From: Gammaproteobacteria bacterium | GTDB taxonomy: Bacteria > Pseudomonadota > Gammaproteobacteria > Steroidobacterales > Steroidobacteraceae | DNA length: 64,000 bases | Direction of reading: 5' to 3' | Assembly: GCA_025355165.1 (NCBI GenBank) | Contig: JANYAD010000104.1 | Coordinates: forward strand, 41,609 to 105,608 | In this document: positions 1 to 9,558 of the stretch, piece after piece | Numbering within the stretch: the stretch's first letter is position 1 | Layout: the number at the start of each line of letters is the position of its first letter | The notes under the pieces: generated by a model | Told to the model about the DNA's origin: nothing | What the model saw: the letters and a program-made list of their open reading frames with translations, nothing else | Databases searched by the model: none | Program-made: the position numbers and the translations under genes

Positions 1-765
1 TCCCTCGCGCACATCCGCCAACCTGAATCCCAGGAATTCCAAAGCGAGCGAGGTATCGAAGCTGGGTCCGGCCAAGCGCAGCCAATTGTTGAGTGCGTGC
101 TTGGTCCAGCGCATGGCCGTGGCACTGCCGGATTCCAGAATGCGGGCAATCCCGAAGGCCGTGTCGAGCACTTCGGCATCCGGCACGGCGAGCGCAACGA
201 GTCCGATGCGCTCGGCTTCGGACCCTGACAAAGGCTTGTTGGTCAATAGATGGTATCTCGCCTTGGCAAGGCCGCACAGCAGGGGCCAGATGATCACGGC
301 ATGATCGCCGGCCGCAACGCCGAGCTTGGTGTGACCGTCGAGTATTCGCGCATTTTCCGCCGCCACCGACACGTCCGCGAGCAATGCAATCGCCAGCCCC
401 GCACCGACGGCGCTGCCGCGAATGGCCGATACCACGGGCTTGGAGCAGTTGATGAGGTTATAGACCAGGTCGCTGGCTTCCTTCCATACGCGGATCAAGG
501 TGGCCTCATCCTCGATCATTCGATCGATCATGTCGAAGTCGCCGCCGGAGGAAAAGTTCGAGCCCTCGCCGCGCACCAGCACCACGCGCACCGCATCGTC
601 CATGTCGATGCCGCGCCACACTTGCGCCAGATCCCGGTGCATGGACTCGGTGGCGGCGTTCAACCGCCCCTTGTTGGACATGACCAGTTCGAGTATCCCG
701 GCTTCATGGGCGAGGAATTGCAGGCTGGGGTAGTCCTTGGCGTAGCGGGCCGTATCGATGGGCAT
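1..765 (-). CDS. Enoyl-CoA hydratase/isomerase (crotonase), 3' end outside window
   Basis: A crotonase-superfamily protein that acts on acyl-CoA substrates. About 255 codons are visible and the frame runs off the left edge. Visible are the oxyanion-hole segment around SSGGDF, the second oxyanion motif in [17 protein letters not shown], and the later [15 protein letters not shown] segment. It is more diverged from classical PaaF or PaaG than the neighbouring paaG, so the exact reaction is unknown; a role in phenylacetate or other acyl-CoA beta-oxidation is inferred from its place at the end of the paa operon. Two consecutive ATG codons overlap the paaZ stop. A GGAGG lies 6 bases before the second, so I start there; the first, at 768, is the alternative. 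Confidence 0.85.
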   Translation of the reverse strand, partial: MPIDTARYAKDYPSLQFLAHEAGILELVMSNKGRLNAATESMHRDLAQVWRGIDMDDAVRVVLVRGEGSNFSSGGDFDMIDRMIEDEATLIRVWKEASDLVYNLINCSKPVVSAIRGSAVGAGLAIALLADVSVAAENARILDGHTKLGVAAGDHAVIIWPLLCGLAKARYHLLTNKPLSGSEAERIGLVALAVPDAEVLDTAFGIARILESGSATAMRWTKHALNNWLRLAGPSFDTSLALEFLGFRLADVREG

Positions 766-2819
766 CATTTTCCTCCAACCGAATCGGGCACTGCATGAAT
801 GCTCACCATCGTCAGCACTTGATAGGAGGCGACAGTCTCCTCATTTTGATTGCTGATCTCCGTATCCCAGGCCACCTCGCCCCAACCCTTGTCCGCGCGC
901 AGACTTTTTGCCGCGCAGGTGAGGCGCACCTTGATTCGATCGCCGGGTTTGACGGGTTTGACGAAGCGAAGCTCATCCAGGCCGTAGTTGCCGAGCACGG
1001 GGCCATAGTCGGGGTCGACGAACAGGCCGGCGGCGGCGGAAATCAGAAAGTAACCATGTGCAACGCGGCCGCCAAACAGCGGATTGCGTGCCGCTTCGGC
1101 TTCGCTCATGTGCGCGTAAAAATTATCACCGGTCAAGGCCGCGAATGCCTCGATGTCGGCGATCGTCACTTCACGGTCCGCTGATTTGCACGTATCCCCC
1201 AACTTAAGCTCGTTGAAGGGGATGCGGAACGGATGACGGCCCGGATCGAGTTGCCGAGCGCCGCGCGCCCAGCGGCCGCTGACCGCCGTGATGGTGTCAG
1301 GCGAGCCCTGTACGGCGGTACGCTGCATGTAATGGAGCACGCCGCGAATGCCGCCCATCTCTTCGCCGCCGCCGGCCCGGCCCGGCCCACCGTGAATCAG
1401 CGGCGCAAGCGGCGAGCCGTGTCCGGTCGATTCCTTCGCGCAGCTGCGATTTACCACCAGAATGCGGCCGTGATAAGGCGCCAACCCTAAGACGATCCGA
1501 GTGGCAAGCGAATCATCGGCGGAGAATACCGACGCGGCGAGGCTTCCGCCGCTGCGGCGCGCGAGCGCAATCGCCTCAACGGTGTCGTTGTAGGCCAACA
1601 CCGTCGCCACCGGGCCGAAGGCTTCCACCTCATGTACCGCGCTCGCGGACTTGGCATCGTTGCATAACAACAGCAGCGGGGGGACGAAGGCGCCGCGATC
1701 TCGGTCGGCATCCTTGAGGTCAAAATGTTCCAGGTCGCCCGCGACCAGCCGTGCCTCGCTGCGCAAGCGGGCGACGCTTTTAAGGACATCCGTTCGCTGC
1801 TCCTGGCTTACCAGCGGTCCCATGCTCACGCCCGCCGCGCGCGGATCGCCTACAACGATTTTGGAGAGCGCGGCGTGCATGGCCGCGAGCACCTCGCCCG
1901 CCACCCGCGTGGGCACGAGTGCTTTGCGAATGGCCGTGCATTTCTGGCCGGCCTTGACGGTCATTTCGCGAATGACCTCGGCGACGAACAGGTCGAACTC
2001 CGGCGTGCCGGGCACGGCATCTGAGCCTAAGATGCTGCAATTCAGCGAGTCGGTCTCGGCAATAAAAGGCACGGCCTGTCGAATGATGGCCGGATGCGTT
2101 CGCAGTCGAGCCGCCGTGCTCGCCGATCCGGTAAACGAAACGATGTCCTGGCAATTCAAGTGCTCGAACAGGTCTCCGATACTGCCGCATACCAGCTGCA
2201 GCGCGCCCTCCGGCAGAATCTTCGAGTCGATGATGCGACGGACCGCCAGTTCGGTTAGATACGCCGTTGCGGTGGCAGGTTTGACGATGACCGGCATGCC
2301 GGCCAATATCGCCGGTGCCAATTTTTCGAGCATTCCCCATATCGGGAAATTAAAGGCGTTGATGTGGACCGCGGCCCCCTCGCGGGATACATAGAGATGT
2401 TGCCCAACGAAGCTGCCGCCTTTGGATAATCCCTCGACAGCGCCGTCCACCAAGAACCGGGAGTGCGGCAAACCCCGCGCTCCAAAGCCTGCGAATGAAA
2501 AGACGGTACCGATACCGCCATCGATATCGATGGCGGCGTCGCCCTGAGTCGCACCGGTGCGAAAGGACAGCTGGTAAAATTCCTCTTTGCACTCGACGAG
2601 TCGTTTCGCGAGCGCTCTTAGCAGCGCGGCGCGCTGGTGGAAGGTTAATTCGCGCAGCGCCGCGCCGCCGGCTTCGCGCGCGTATTCGAGCGCGCCGCGA
2701 AAATCGATGCCATCCGAGGAGGCGGTCGCCACCAGTTCCCCGCTGGTGGCATCGCGCATGGCGACCCCGCCGCCGCCGCCGCTTCGCCATTGTCCCGAAA
2801 TATAACTCTGTGAAATCAT
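765..2819 (-). CDS. paaZ: Bifunctional oxepin-CoA hydrolase / 3-oxo-5,6-dehydrosuberyl-CoA semialdehyde dehydrogenase PaaZ
   Basis: This enzyme opens the oxepin-CoA ring and oxidises the resulting aldehyde in aerobic phenylacetate degradation. The N-terminal aldehyde dehydrogenase domain (about residues 1-520) has the catalytic Cys in [10 protein letters not shown], residue 294. The C-terminal MaoC-like hydratase domain carries the catalytic pair in GDNFYAH, Asp565 and His570. Both match the positions in E. coli PaaZ (C295, D561, H566), and the length of 684 residues is close to its 681. The frame is open further upstream, but the ATG at 2819 sits one base after the paaG stop and gives the usual N-terminus beginning [11 protein letters not shown]. 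Its TGA overlaps the next gene's ATG, so translation is probably coupled. Confidence 0.96.
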   Translation of the reverse strand: MISQSYISGQWRSGGGGGVAMRDATSGELVATASSDGIDFRGALEYAREAGGAALRELTFHQRAALLRALAKRLVECKEEFYQLSFRTGATQGDAAIDIDGGIGTVFSFAGFGARGLPHSRFLVDGAVEGLSKGGSFVGQHLYVSREGAAVHINAFNFPIWGMLEKLAPAILAGMPVIVKPATATAYLTELAVRRIIDSKILPEGALQLVCGSIGDLFEHLNCQDIVSFTGSASTAARLRTHPAIIRQAVPFIAETDSLNCSILGSDAVPGTPEFDLFVAEVIREMTVKAGQKCTAIRKALVPTRVAGEVLAAMHAALSKIVVGDPRAAGVSMGPLVSQEQRTDVLKSVARLRSEARLVAGDLEHFDLKDADRDRGAFVPPLLLLCNDAKSASAVHEVEAFGPVATVLAYNDTVEAIALARRSGGSLAASVFSADDSLATRIVLGLAPYHGRILVVNRSCAKESTGHGSPLAPLIHGGPGRAGGGEEMGGIRGVLHYMQRTAVQGSPDTITAVSGRWARGARQLDPGRHPFRIPFNELKLGDTCKSADREVTIADIEAFAALTGDNFYAHMSEAEAARNPLFGGRVAHGYFLISAAAGLFVDPDYGPVLGNYGLDELRFVKPVKPGDRIKVRLTCAAKSLRADKGWGEVAWDTEISNQNEETVASYQVLTMVSIHAVPDSVGGK

Positions 2820-2820
2820 C

Positions 2821-3609
2821 TCATCGGCCGGTGAACCGGGGTGCTCGCTTTTCGGTAAATGCCGCGACACCTTCGGGGTAATCACGGGTACGGCCCAGCT
2901 CGCGCTGCATGTCCCGCTCGACATCCAGCTGCTCGGCAAGGGAATGTTGCCAGCTGCTGCGAATCGCTTTCTTGGTCGCTGCAAGACCGCGAGTCGCCGC
3001 CACGCTCAACTGCCGCGCAAGTGCCTCAACGGTAGCGGCGAGATCGCCGTCCTCGACGCATTGCCAAATCATTCCCCACTCAGCAGCCTGGTCGGCGGGC
3101 ACCTTGCTTCCCAGCATCGCCAGTCCCATCGCACGAGCGTTGCCTACTAATCGCGGAAGGATCCAGGTGCCTCCTGAATCGGGAATCAAACCGAGTTTCG
3201 AGAAAGCTTGCACAAAGCTCGCAGAGCGGGCGGCAATGACGATGTCGCAAGCCAATGCGATGTTGGCGCCTGCGCCCGCGGCCACCCCATTGACCGCGGC
3301 AATCACCGGTATGGGCAGATTATGCAGGGCCATAACCAAGGGATTGTAACGATTCTCCAGAGACTCGCCGAGGTCTACGCCGCCTGAGACGGGCGCTACC
3401 GCTCGGTCGCTCAGGTCTTGACCGGCGCAGAATCCGCGGCCCGCGCCAGTTAACACCAGCACGCGCGCTTCGCTTGAGGCCAGGCTTGACAGCGACTCGC
3501 GAACTTCGAGGTGCATGTGTGCATTGAAACTGTTGAGCTTCTCGGGCCGGTTCAATGTCAGTCGTGCGATACCGCTGTCCACCGTGAATAAAATGGTCTC
3601 GTATGACAT
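2821..3609 (-). CDS. paaG: 1,2-epoxyphenylacetyl-CoA isomerase PaaG
   Basis: Crotonase-fold isomerase that converts the ring 1,2-epoxide of phenylacetyl-CoA to oxepin-CoA, the step between PaaABCDE and PaaZ. It has 262 residues, the family's usual size. Strong similarity to E. coli PaaG is visible in TGAGRGFCAGQDL, the segment AVNGVAAGAGANIALACDIV, and FSKLGLIPDSGGTW, where the conserved Asp lies. The ATG at 3609 is preceded by an AAGGGA ribosome site. It lies 24 bases after paaE and 1 base before paaZ in the same operon. Confidence 0.95.
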   Translation of the reverse strand: MSYETILFTVDSGIARLTLNRPEKLNSFNAHMHLEVRESLSSLASSEARVLVLTGAGRGFCAGQDLSDRAVAPVSGGVDLGESLENRYNPLVMALHNLPIPVIAAVNGVAAGAGANIALACDIVIAARSASFVQAFSKLGLIPDSGGTWILPRLVGNARAMGLAMLGSKVPADQAAEWGMIWQCVEDGDLAATVEALARQLSVAATRGLAATKKAIRSSWQHSLAEQLDVERDMQRELGRTRDYPEGVAAFTEKRAPRFTGR

Positions 3610-3633
3610 GTGTTCCCTTCGGCGCTATGGCAT

Positions 3634-4716
3634 TTATTTTTCATCGTAGCTCAGTTCGAGCGTCGGCGTCGTGGGCCGCGCTTGGCAGCACAGCACGAAG
3701 CCGGCGTCGGTCTCCCAGCGCTCCAGGGCGATGTTGTGCGTCATCTCGGCGGCGCCCTCGATGATTCTGGTGCGGCAAGTCGCACAAATACCGGAGCGGC
3801 AGGAGAAGGGCAGATCCAAGCCTGCCCGTTCCGCGGCCTGCAGCACCGATGCATCGCTCGGCGCCATGGGAAAGCTGCGCCGCCGCCCATCCATGACCAC
3901 GGATATCATGGCAAGCACTTCCTGCCGAGCGGGGGCGCTGTCCTTTATCAGGATTTCCAAGGGACGTGAATTGGCGGCGGCAAAGCGTTCAAAGCGCATG
4001 ACGGCGCTGCCGTTCAATCCTTTGATAGCATGGCGGACTTCATCCACCATGTCCCCGGGTCCGCAGATCAAGTACTCATCGGCACTTCGGATATCGGCGA
4101 TGTGTTCGGCAAGTTCAACGACCTTGTTGCCGTCGATCCTGCCGTTCAGCAAATCGGTCTGCTGCGGCTCCCGGCTCATGACGAAATGCAATGACACTCG
4201 GTCCAGATAGCGGTTCTTGAGCGCCAGTGTTTCCTCGAGAAACATGGTCCGTGCGATGCTGCGATTGCCATAGATCAGCGTGAACCGGCTCGAAGGTTCT
4301 CGGGTCAGAATGTCCGTCGCCAGAGATAAGATGGGCGTGATGCCGCTGCCTGCCGCAAAAGCCACATAGGAAAATCGTCGTGCAGGGTCGACGGCGGTAC
4401 GAAACCTCCCCATCGGCGTGCCGACCTCAAGCGTGTCGCCGGCGCGCAAATGGCCGGCGATGTCGCCGGAGACGCGGCCACCTGCCTGCAGGCGGATTCC
4501 TAATTTGAGCACGCTCGCGCCCGGGGCCGTCACGATGGAATAGGTACGCTGCTCGGCGCGCTCGTTGATCGTGCGCCGTACAGTGACATACTGGCCGGCA
4601 TGGTGTGCGAACGTCTCGCGCAACGCGGCGGGAATTTCCAGCGTCACACACGTGCCATCTTCCGCCACGCGCTCAACCAACCTGACCTTTAAGGGGTGGA
4701 ACGCTAGAGCCGCCAC
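3634..4716 (-). CDS. paaE: Phenylacetyl-CoA epoxidase reductase subunit PaaE
   Basis: NAD(P)H:flavin/2Fe-2S reductase that passes electrons to the PaaA/PaaC epoxidase. The N-terminal ferredoxin-reductase FAD domain has the RTYSI flavin motif. A nucleotide-binding domain with AAGSGITPILS follows. The C-terminal plant-type ferredoxin domain has the cluster CRSGICATC and a later Cys in FVLCCQ. The GTG at 4716 is chosen because AGGAG sits 7 bases upstream, overlapping the paaD stop, and because the resulting 360 residues match E. coli PaaE (356). The frame extends upstream through paaD without a convincing start. It lies 10 bases downstream of paaD. Confidence 0.95.
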   Translation of the reverse strand: MAALAFHPLKVRLVERVAEDGTCVTLEIPAALRETFAHHAGQYVTVRRTINERAEQRTYSIVTAPGASVLKLGIRLQAGGRVSGDIAGHLRAGDTLEVGTPMGRFRTAVDPARRFSYVAFAAGSGITPILSLATDILTREPSSRFTLIYGNRSIARTMFLEETLALKNRYLDRVSLHFVMSREPQQTDLLNGRIDGNKVVELAEHIADIRSADEYLICGPGDMVDEVRHAIKGLNGSAVMRFERFAAANSRPLEILIKDSAPARQEVLAMISVVMDGRRRSFPMAPSDASVLQAAERAGLDLPFSCRSGICATCRTRIIEGAAEMTHNIALERWETDAGFVLCCQARPTTPTLELSYDEK

Positions 4717-4726
4717 GGACAGGCTC

Positions 4727-5239
4727 CTAGATGCACTTGAAGTATTCGAAGGGTTCAAGACATGCTCGGCAGCGATGCAGCGCTTTGCAAGGCGTCGAGC
4801 CAAATTCGCTCAAGGTTTCGGTGTCGTGAGAGTGGCATCGCGGACAGGCCGCCGGGCGGTCGCCGCGCAGCACGTCGCGCAGGGTTGACACCAGGCGTTC
4901 GGGGGGAACGATGCCGTACGCCAATAGCTTGCGACGTCCCTCCGCGCTGATCCAGTCGCTGCTCCACGCGGGTGACAATACGGTGTGGACCTCGAAGTCT
5001 CCGACCTGCGCCTCCTCGAGGGCTTCGACTACCGATCGCAGGATGACCTCGGTTGCCGGACAGCCGACATAGGTCGGAGACAGCCCGACCTCCAGTTTCC
5101 CGTTGGGCTTTATTTTCACGAATCGAATGAGGCCCAGATCAGTAATGTTGATGGCCGGAATCTCCGGATCCTCGACGCGGGCGAGCGCAACCCACGCCGA
5201 GCTGACCCGCTCCTGTGGGCTCAGCATCACGCTGCTCAC
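4727..5239 (-). CDS. paaD: Phenylacetyl-CoA epoxidase assembly protein PaaD
   Basis: A MIP18/DUF59-type protein of about 170 residues, thought in this family to help mature metal centres of the epoxidase complex. The N-terminal two thirds is the DUF59 fold with VEDPEIPAINITDLGLI and the TYVGCPATE motif. The C-terminus is a zinc-ribbon-like segment with CPRCHSHDTE followed by CRAC. The GTG at 5239 makes a GTGA overlap with the paaC stop and has GGAGG 7 bases upstream inside paaC. A TTG at 5245 and an ATG at 5227 are less well placed. Confidence 0.93.
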   Translation of the reverse strand: MSSVMLSPQERVSSAWVALARVEDPEIPAINITDLGLIRFVKIKPNGKLEVGLSPTYVGCPATEVILRSVVEALEEAQVGDFEVHTVLSPAWSSDWISAEGRRKLLAYGIVPPERLVSTLRDVLRGDRPAACPRCHSHDTETLSEFGSTPCKALHRCRACLEPFEYFKCI

Positions 5240-6012
5240 CAGCAAGCCTCCGGATAGGCGCGTTGCAGGTATTGCATCTCAGCGAGGATGTAGCCAAGGT
5301 GCTCGCTGTGTTGACCCCGCTTGCCGTGCCAGAGGTGCGGGCGATCCGCCGGCCGCAGCAAAGTGGAGTCGGCCAGTATCCCCTCCAAGCGCGCTGACCA
5401 CGCGGCATGTACCGCGGACAATCGCGGGGCGATTCCGCTGTCGGCCATCAATTGGTCCAAATCATCCTCGGCGAATAACTCCACGGTGTACGGCCACAGG
5501 GTGTTGAGCGCGGACTGGACGCGCGCGTGACTCTCCTCAGTGCCGTCGCCAAGACGCACCAGCCAGCCGCTGCTGTAGCGCAGGTGGTAGCGGACTTCTT
5601 TGACCGATTTGGCGGCGATGGACGCCAAGCGCTCATCGAGGGATCCGGTCATGCGCTCATAAAGCTCCAGTTGGAACGCATCGATGAGTACTTGCCGAAC
5701 AATGGTTTGACCGAAGTCGCCGTTCGGCTGCTCCGCCAATATCGCGTTGAAATACCCACCCTGTTCACGCAGGTAGGCGAGCTTGTCCTCATCCCGGCCG
5801 CAACCTTCGATCTCGCCTGCGTAGCTCAGTAACAACCGCGCCTGGCCGATCAGGTCGAGGGCGATGTTGGCGACGCCCAGGTCCTCCTCGAGCGCTGGAG
5901 CGTGACCCACCCATTCACCGAGCCGCTGTCCCAAGATCAAGCTCAAATCGCCGAGGCGCAGCACATAATGAAACAGCGCTTGCGCATCTACGTTAGGCAA
6001 CTTTGCGTTCAC
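5236..6012 (-). CDS. paaC: Phenylacetyl-CoA epoxidase structural subunit PaaC
   Basis: Ferritin-like subunit that pairs with PaaA in the ring-epoxidising complex and lacks its catalytic role. It has 258 residues, the expected size. Recognisable family segments are LRLGDLSLILGQRLGEW, DIGQAR-type sequence (LDLIGQARLLL), and YHLRYSSGWLVRLGDGTEES. The start is GTG at 6012, giving a 4-base GTGA overlap with the paaB stop; the next junction with paaD has the same form. This points to translational coupling of the B, C and D subunits. Confidence 0.95.
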   Translation of the reverse strand: MNAKLPNVDAQALFHYVLRLGDLSLILGQRLGEWVGHAPALEEDLGVANIALDLIGQARLLLSYAGEIEGCGRDEDKLAYLREQGGYFNAILAEQPNGDFGQTIVRQVLIDAFQLELYERMTGSLDERLASIAAKSVKEVRYHLRYSSGWLVRLGDGTEESHARVQSALNTLWPYTVELFAEDDLDQLMADSGIAPRLSAVHAAWSARLEGILADSTLLRPADRPHLWHGKRGQHSEHLGYILAEMQYLQRAYPEACW

Positions 6013-6299
6013 AGCGTCTTGACCTCGTCCGGGATCTCATAGAAGGTCGGGTGACGGTAGATCTTGTCGCGGGCCGGCTCGAACAACGAATCGTTTTCGG
6101 CCGGATCAGAAGCGACGATGGCCGTGGAGGGTACCACCCAAATGCTCACTCCCTCCTGGCGGCGGGTGTACAAGTCGCGTGCGTGACTCAAAGCCATAGC
6201 TGCGTCGGGGGCATGCAGACTGCCCGTGTGTTTGTGATCAAGTCCGCCGCGGGCGCGAACGAATACTTCGTACAATGGCCACTGGTGCTTATCTTCCAT
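6009..6299 (-). CDS. paaB: Phenylacetyl-CoA epoxidase subunit PaaB
   Basis: Small subunit of the epoxidase that bridges PaaAC units. It has 96 residues, with the conserved YEVFVRAR, TGSLHAPDAAMAL, YTRRQEGVSIWVV and YRHPTFYEIPD segments of the family. The ATG at 6299 has GGGAG 8 bases upstream. An in-frame GTG at 6314 lies inside that ribosome site and is unlikely. It is 18 bases downstream of paaA and overlaps paaC by 4 bases. Confidence 0.95.
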   Translation of the reverse strand: MEDKHQWPLYEVFVRARGGLDHKHTGSLHAPDAAMALSHARDLYTRRQEGVSIWVVPSTAIVASDPAENDSLFEPARDKIYRHPTFYEIPDEVKTL

Positions 6300-6317
6300 T
6301 GGCGTAGCTCCCACAGT

Positions 6318-7313
<996 letters not shown>

Positions 7314-7349
7314 AGCGTCTCCAATACAGCCTTGCCGAGGTTCGCATTC

Positions 7350-7388
7350 TGATACACAAAATACAAAATGGCAATAATTTGTGTGTCA
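7350..7388. promoter_or_regulatory. Candidate PaaX operator in the paaA-paaX intergenic region
   Basis: Inverted repeat TGATACACAAA (7350-7360) and TTTGTGTGTCA (7378-7388), 10 of 11 bases matching, with a 17-base AT-rich spacer. It lies 37 bases upstream of the paaA start and 30 bases upstream of the paaX start. PaaX-family repressors bind such regions and are released by phenylacetyl-CoA. That this repeat is the site is inferred from position and symmetry. Confidence 0.5.
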
Positions 7389-7418
7389 TAAAGAAGCGTG
7401 CAATACAATGGCGCCGAA

Positions 7419-8339
7419 ATGACCAAAAATGCTTCGCCTGCCGCCGAGTTGGTGGACCGCTTCCGGCGCCAGCGCCCGCTTCGCGGCGGCTCTCTGATCG
7501 TGACTATTTTTGGCGACTGCATCATGCCGCGAGGCGGAGCCGTTGCCTTGGGCAGCCTAATAGCACTGGCGCAACCATTTGGCTTGAACGAGCGGCTGGT
7601 GCGCACCGCCACAGCCCGGCTGGCACAGGAGGGTTGGCTCGAAGGCCGCCGCGAAGGCAAGCACAGCGAGTATTGCCTGTCGAAGAGCGGCCGCGCTCGG
7701 TTCGCCGAGGCGACCAAGCGTATATACGGTGAACCCGACGCCAAGTGGTCGGGCCGGTGGACGCTGATCTTTGTTCCGCCGATGCCGGCACATGATCGCA
7801 AAGCGATCGGCAAGGAATTGGTGTGGCGCGGCTTTGGCGAGATCTCGGCAAACGTGTTCGCGCATCCCGAGTTTGATGCGCGCGAGCTGCGCTCGCAGCG
7901 GCGCTCGGCGCGATTGCTGTCGCGGGTGATCGCATTCGATGCCGCGCTGGCGGACGAGGACGCCCCGCGGCGCTTGGTTGATCTGGGGTGGGATCTTGAA
8001 GACTTAAGCCAACGGTACCAGCGCTTCGTGAAGCGTTTTGAGGTCGTGGACACCGCTCTTGCAGCCCGTCGCAATATGGGTGTTGAAGAGTGCTTTGTGG
8101 TCAGAACGCTGTTGATCCACGAGTATCGACGTTTGCACCTTCGCGATCCGCTGCTGCCCAAACAGTTGTTGCGACCCAATTGGCCGGGAGTACGGGCGGC
8201 GGCACTGTGCCGCGACATTTACGCCAAGGTCGTGGCGCCCTCGGAGGTGTATCTGTCGAAAATCGCCAGCAAACTGTCCGGACCTTTGCCCGGTGCCGAC
8301 TCCTCCGTCATGCAGCGCTTCGGCGGGATTCAGTCTTGA
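7419..8339 (+). CDS. paaX: Phenylacetic acid degradation repressor PaaX
   Basis: GntR-like winged-helix repressor of the paa genes; in the family phenylacetyl-CoA is the inducer. It has 306 residues, close to E. coli PaaX (316). The N-terminal DNA-binding region includes GGSLIVTIFGDCIMPRGGAV and NERLVRTATARLAQEGWL. The C-terminal PaaX_C-type region includes PKQLLRPNWPGVRAAALCRDIY. The ATG at 7419 is preferred to an in-frame GTG at 7398 because it gives the usual short N-terminal arm; no strong ribosome site precedes either. Divergent from paaA. Confidence 0.93.
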   Translation: MTKNASPAAELVDRFRRQRPLRGGSLIVTIFGDCIMPRGGAVALGSLIALAQPFGLNERLVRTATARLAQEGWLEGRREGKHSEYCLSKSGRARFAEATKRIYGEPDAKWSGRWTLIFVPPMPAHDRKAIGKELVWRGFGEISANVFAHPEFDARELRSQRRSARLLSRVIAFDAALADEDAPRRLVDLGWDLEDLSQRYQRFVKRFEVVDTALAARRNMGVEECFVVRTLLIHEYRRLHLRDPLLPKQLLRPNWPGVRAAALCRDIYAKVVAPSEVYLSKIASKLSGPLPGADSSVMQRFGGIQS

Positions 8340-8366
8340 CAGGCGGATGCGTGGAAGCGTGGGACG

Positions 8367-9557
8367 CTAGGCTTCTTGGTCCGGCCACTGCTCTAAAGTG
8401 GAAACCACCGCACTCAAAAAGGCGTTTGCTTGGAATGCATCCAAAGCGCGATGGTCAAGCGTCAAGGTCAAGTAGCACATCGATCGCACCGCGATGCTCT
8501 CATCGGCGCCCGCTCCCATGACGCAAATGCGGCGCTGAACTTTGCCTATGCCTAGAATAGCGACTTGCGGCTGATTGATCACGATGGGCGCCGCGAGCAA
8601 ACTTCCGCCGACTCCGTGATTGGAGATCGTGAAGGTTCCGCCGCGGACATCCTCGGGAACCAGTTTGCCGGCGCGCGCATTCATCACCAGCCGATTCAGG
8701 CGCTGCGCAGTCTCGAAAAGACTCAAGGTTTGGGCGCGACGAATCACGGGGACGATCAATCCCTTATTGCCAAGCGCCGTGCCCACTCCGATGTTCGCGT
8801 CGGCGTGCAGTTCGAGGGAATCTTCGTGGAACGTTGCGTTCACTTCCGGGTGAGCGCGCAGGGCGTGGACGCAGGCGCTGATGAAGTAAGCCGTCATTGT
8901 CAGGCGGGTGCCGCGCGACTCGAAACTCGCGGCGTGCGAAGAGCGGTGCTTGAGCACGCGGGTTAGGTCGGCCTCGAACAGCGTTGTGACGTGCGGCGCG
9001 TCGGTCAGGCTGCGAACCATGTGTTCGGCCACGCGCCGCCGCATGGTGCTGTGCGGAACTACGGTACCGCTCAGAGAAGCGGCGGAGCGCGAGACTTCAG
9101 TGGGTCGTTGCGACAGATGGCGCGTCACATCCTCGGCGGTGACGCGGCCATCGCGTCCCGTTCCCTCGATGGCACCGACGGCGAGCGAATGCTCCTGCAG
9201 CAGCCGCCGCACCGACGGGCTCAACGTCTTGCGGCCATCATGCGGGCCCGAGGCGGCCGGCGTGCTTGCGGCGGCGGCGAATTTCGGCACTGTGGGTTCC
9301 CTTACTGCCGCTTCGCCGTCCAGGCTCAAACGCGCGAGCACCTCATCAGGACTGACCTCGGCGTCGACGGCTTTGAGAATCTCGGTGAGCGTGCCGCTGA
9401 CCGGGGCGGGCACTTCCACGGTGACCTTGTCGGTTTCAAGTTCAACCAGCGGCTCGTCTTTGGCCACGGTATCGCCGATGGATTTGCACCAGCGCAACAC
9501 CGTGGCGCGCGTTCCTTCCGCATTAGCCGGCACCAGCACGTCTTGAAGGTGCGTCAT
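8367..9557 (-). CDS. Branched-chain 2-oxoacid dehydrogenase E2, dihydrolipoamide acyltransferase
   Basis: E2 core of a 2-oxoacid dehydrogenase, moving the acyl group from E1 to CoA. Order of domains in 396 residues: a lipoyl domain with the lipoylated Lys44 in ELETDKVTVEV, a short linker, an E1/E3-binding domain around LSPSVRRLLQEHSLAVGAIE, then the catalytic acyltransferase domain. The active-site motif reads DHRALDAFQANAF, with the His and Asp of HxxxD present but Ala replacing the usual Gly. The ATG at 9557 is one base after the E1 stop; the longer upstream frame overlaps E1 and is not used. Branched-chain specificity is inferred from the linked Lrp-type regulator. No E3 gene is in the window. 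Confidence 0.9.
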   Translation of the reverse strand: MTHLQDVLVPANAEGTRATVLRWCKSIGDTVAKDEPLVELETDKVTVEVPAPVSGTLTEILKAVDAEVSPDEVLARLSLDGEAAVREPTVPKFAAAASTPAASGPHDGRKTLSPSVRRLLQEHSLAVGAIEGTGRDGRVTAEDVTRHLSQRPTEVSRSAASLSGTVVPHSTMRRRVAEHMVRSLTDAPHVTTLFEADLTRVLKHRSSHAASFESRGTRLTMTAYFISACVHALRAHPEVNATFHEDSLELHADANIGVGTALGNKGLIVPVIRRAQTLSLFETAQRLNRLVMNARAGKLVPEDVRGGTFTISNHGVGGSLLAAPIVINQPQVAILGIGKVQRRICVMGAGADESIAVRSMCYLTLTLDHRALDAFQANAFLSAVVSTLEQWPDQEA

Positions 9558-9558
9558 G

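Noticed and set aside
1651..2394. Plus-strand frame of about 247 codons within paaZ
   Set aside because: Ser/Ala-rich shadow of paaZ without a ribosome site or known motif.
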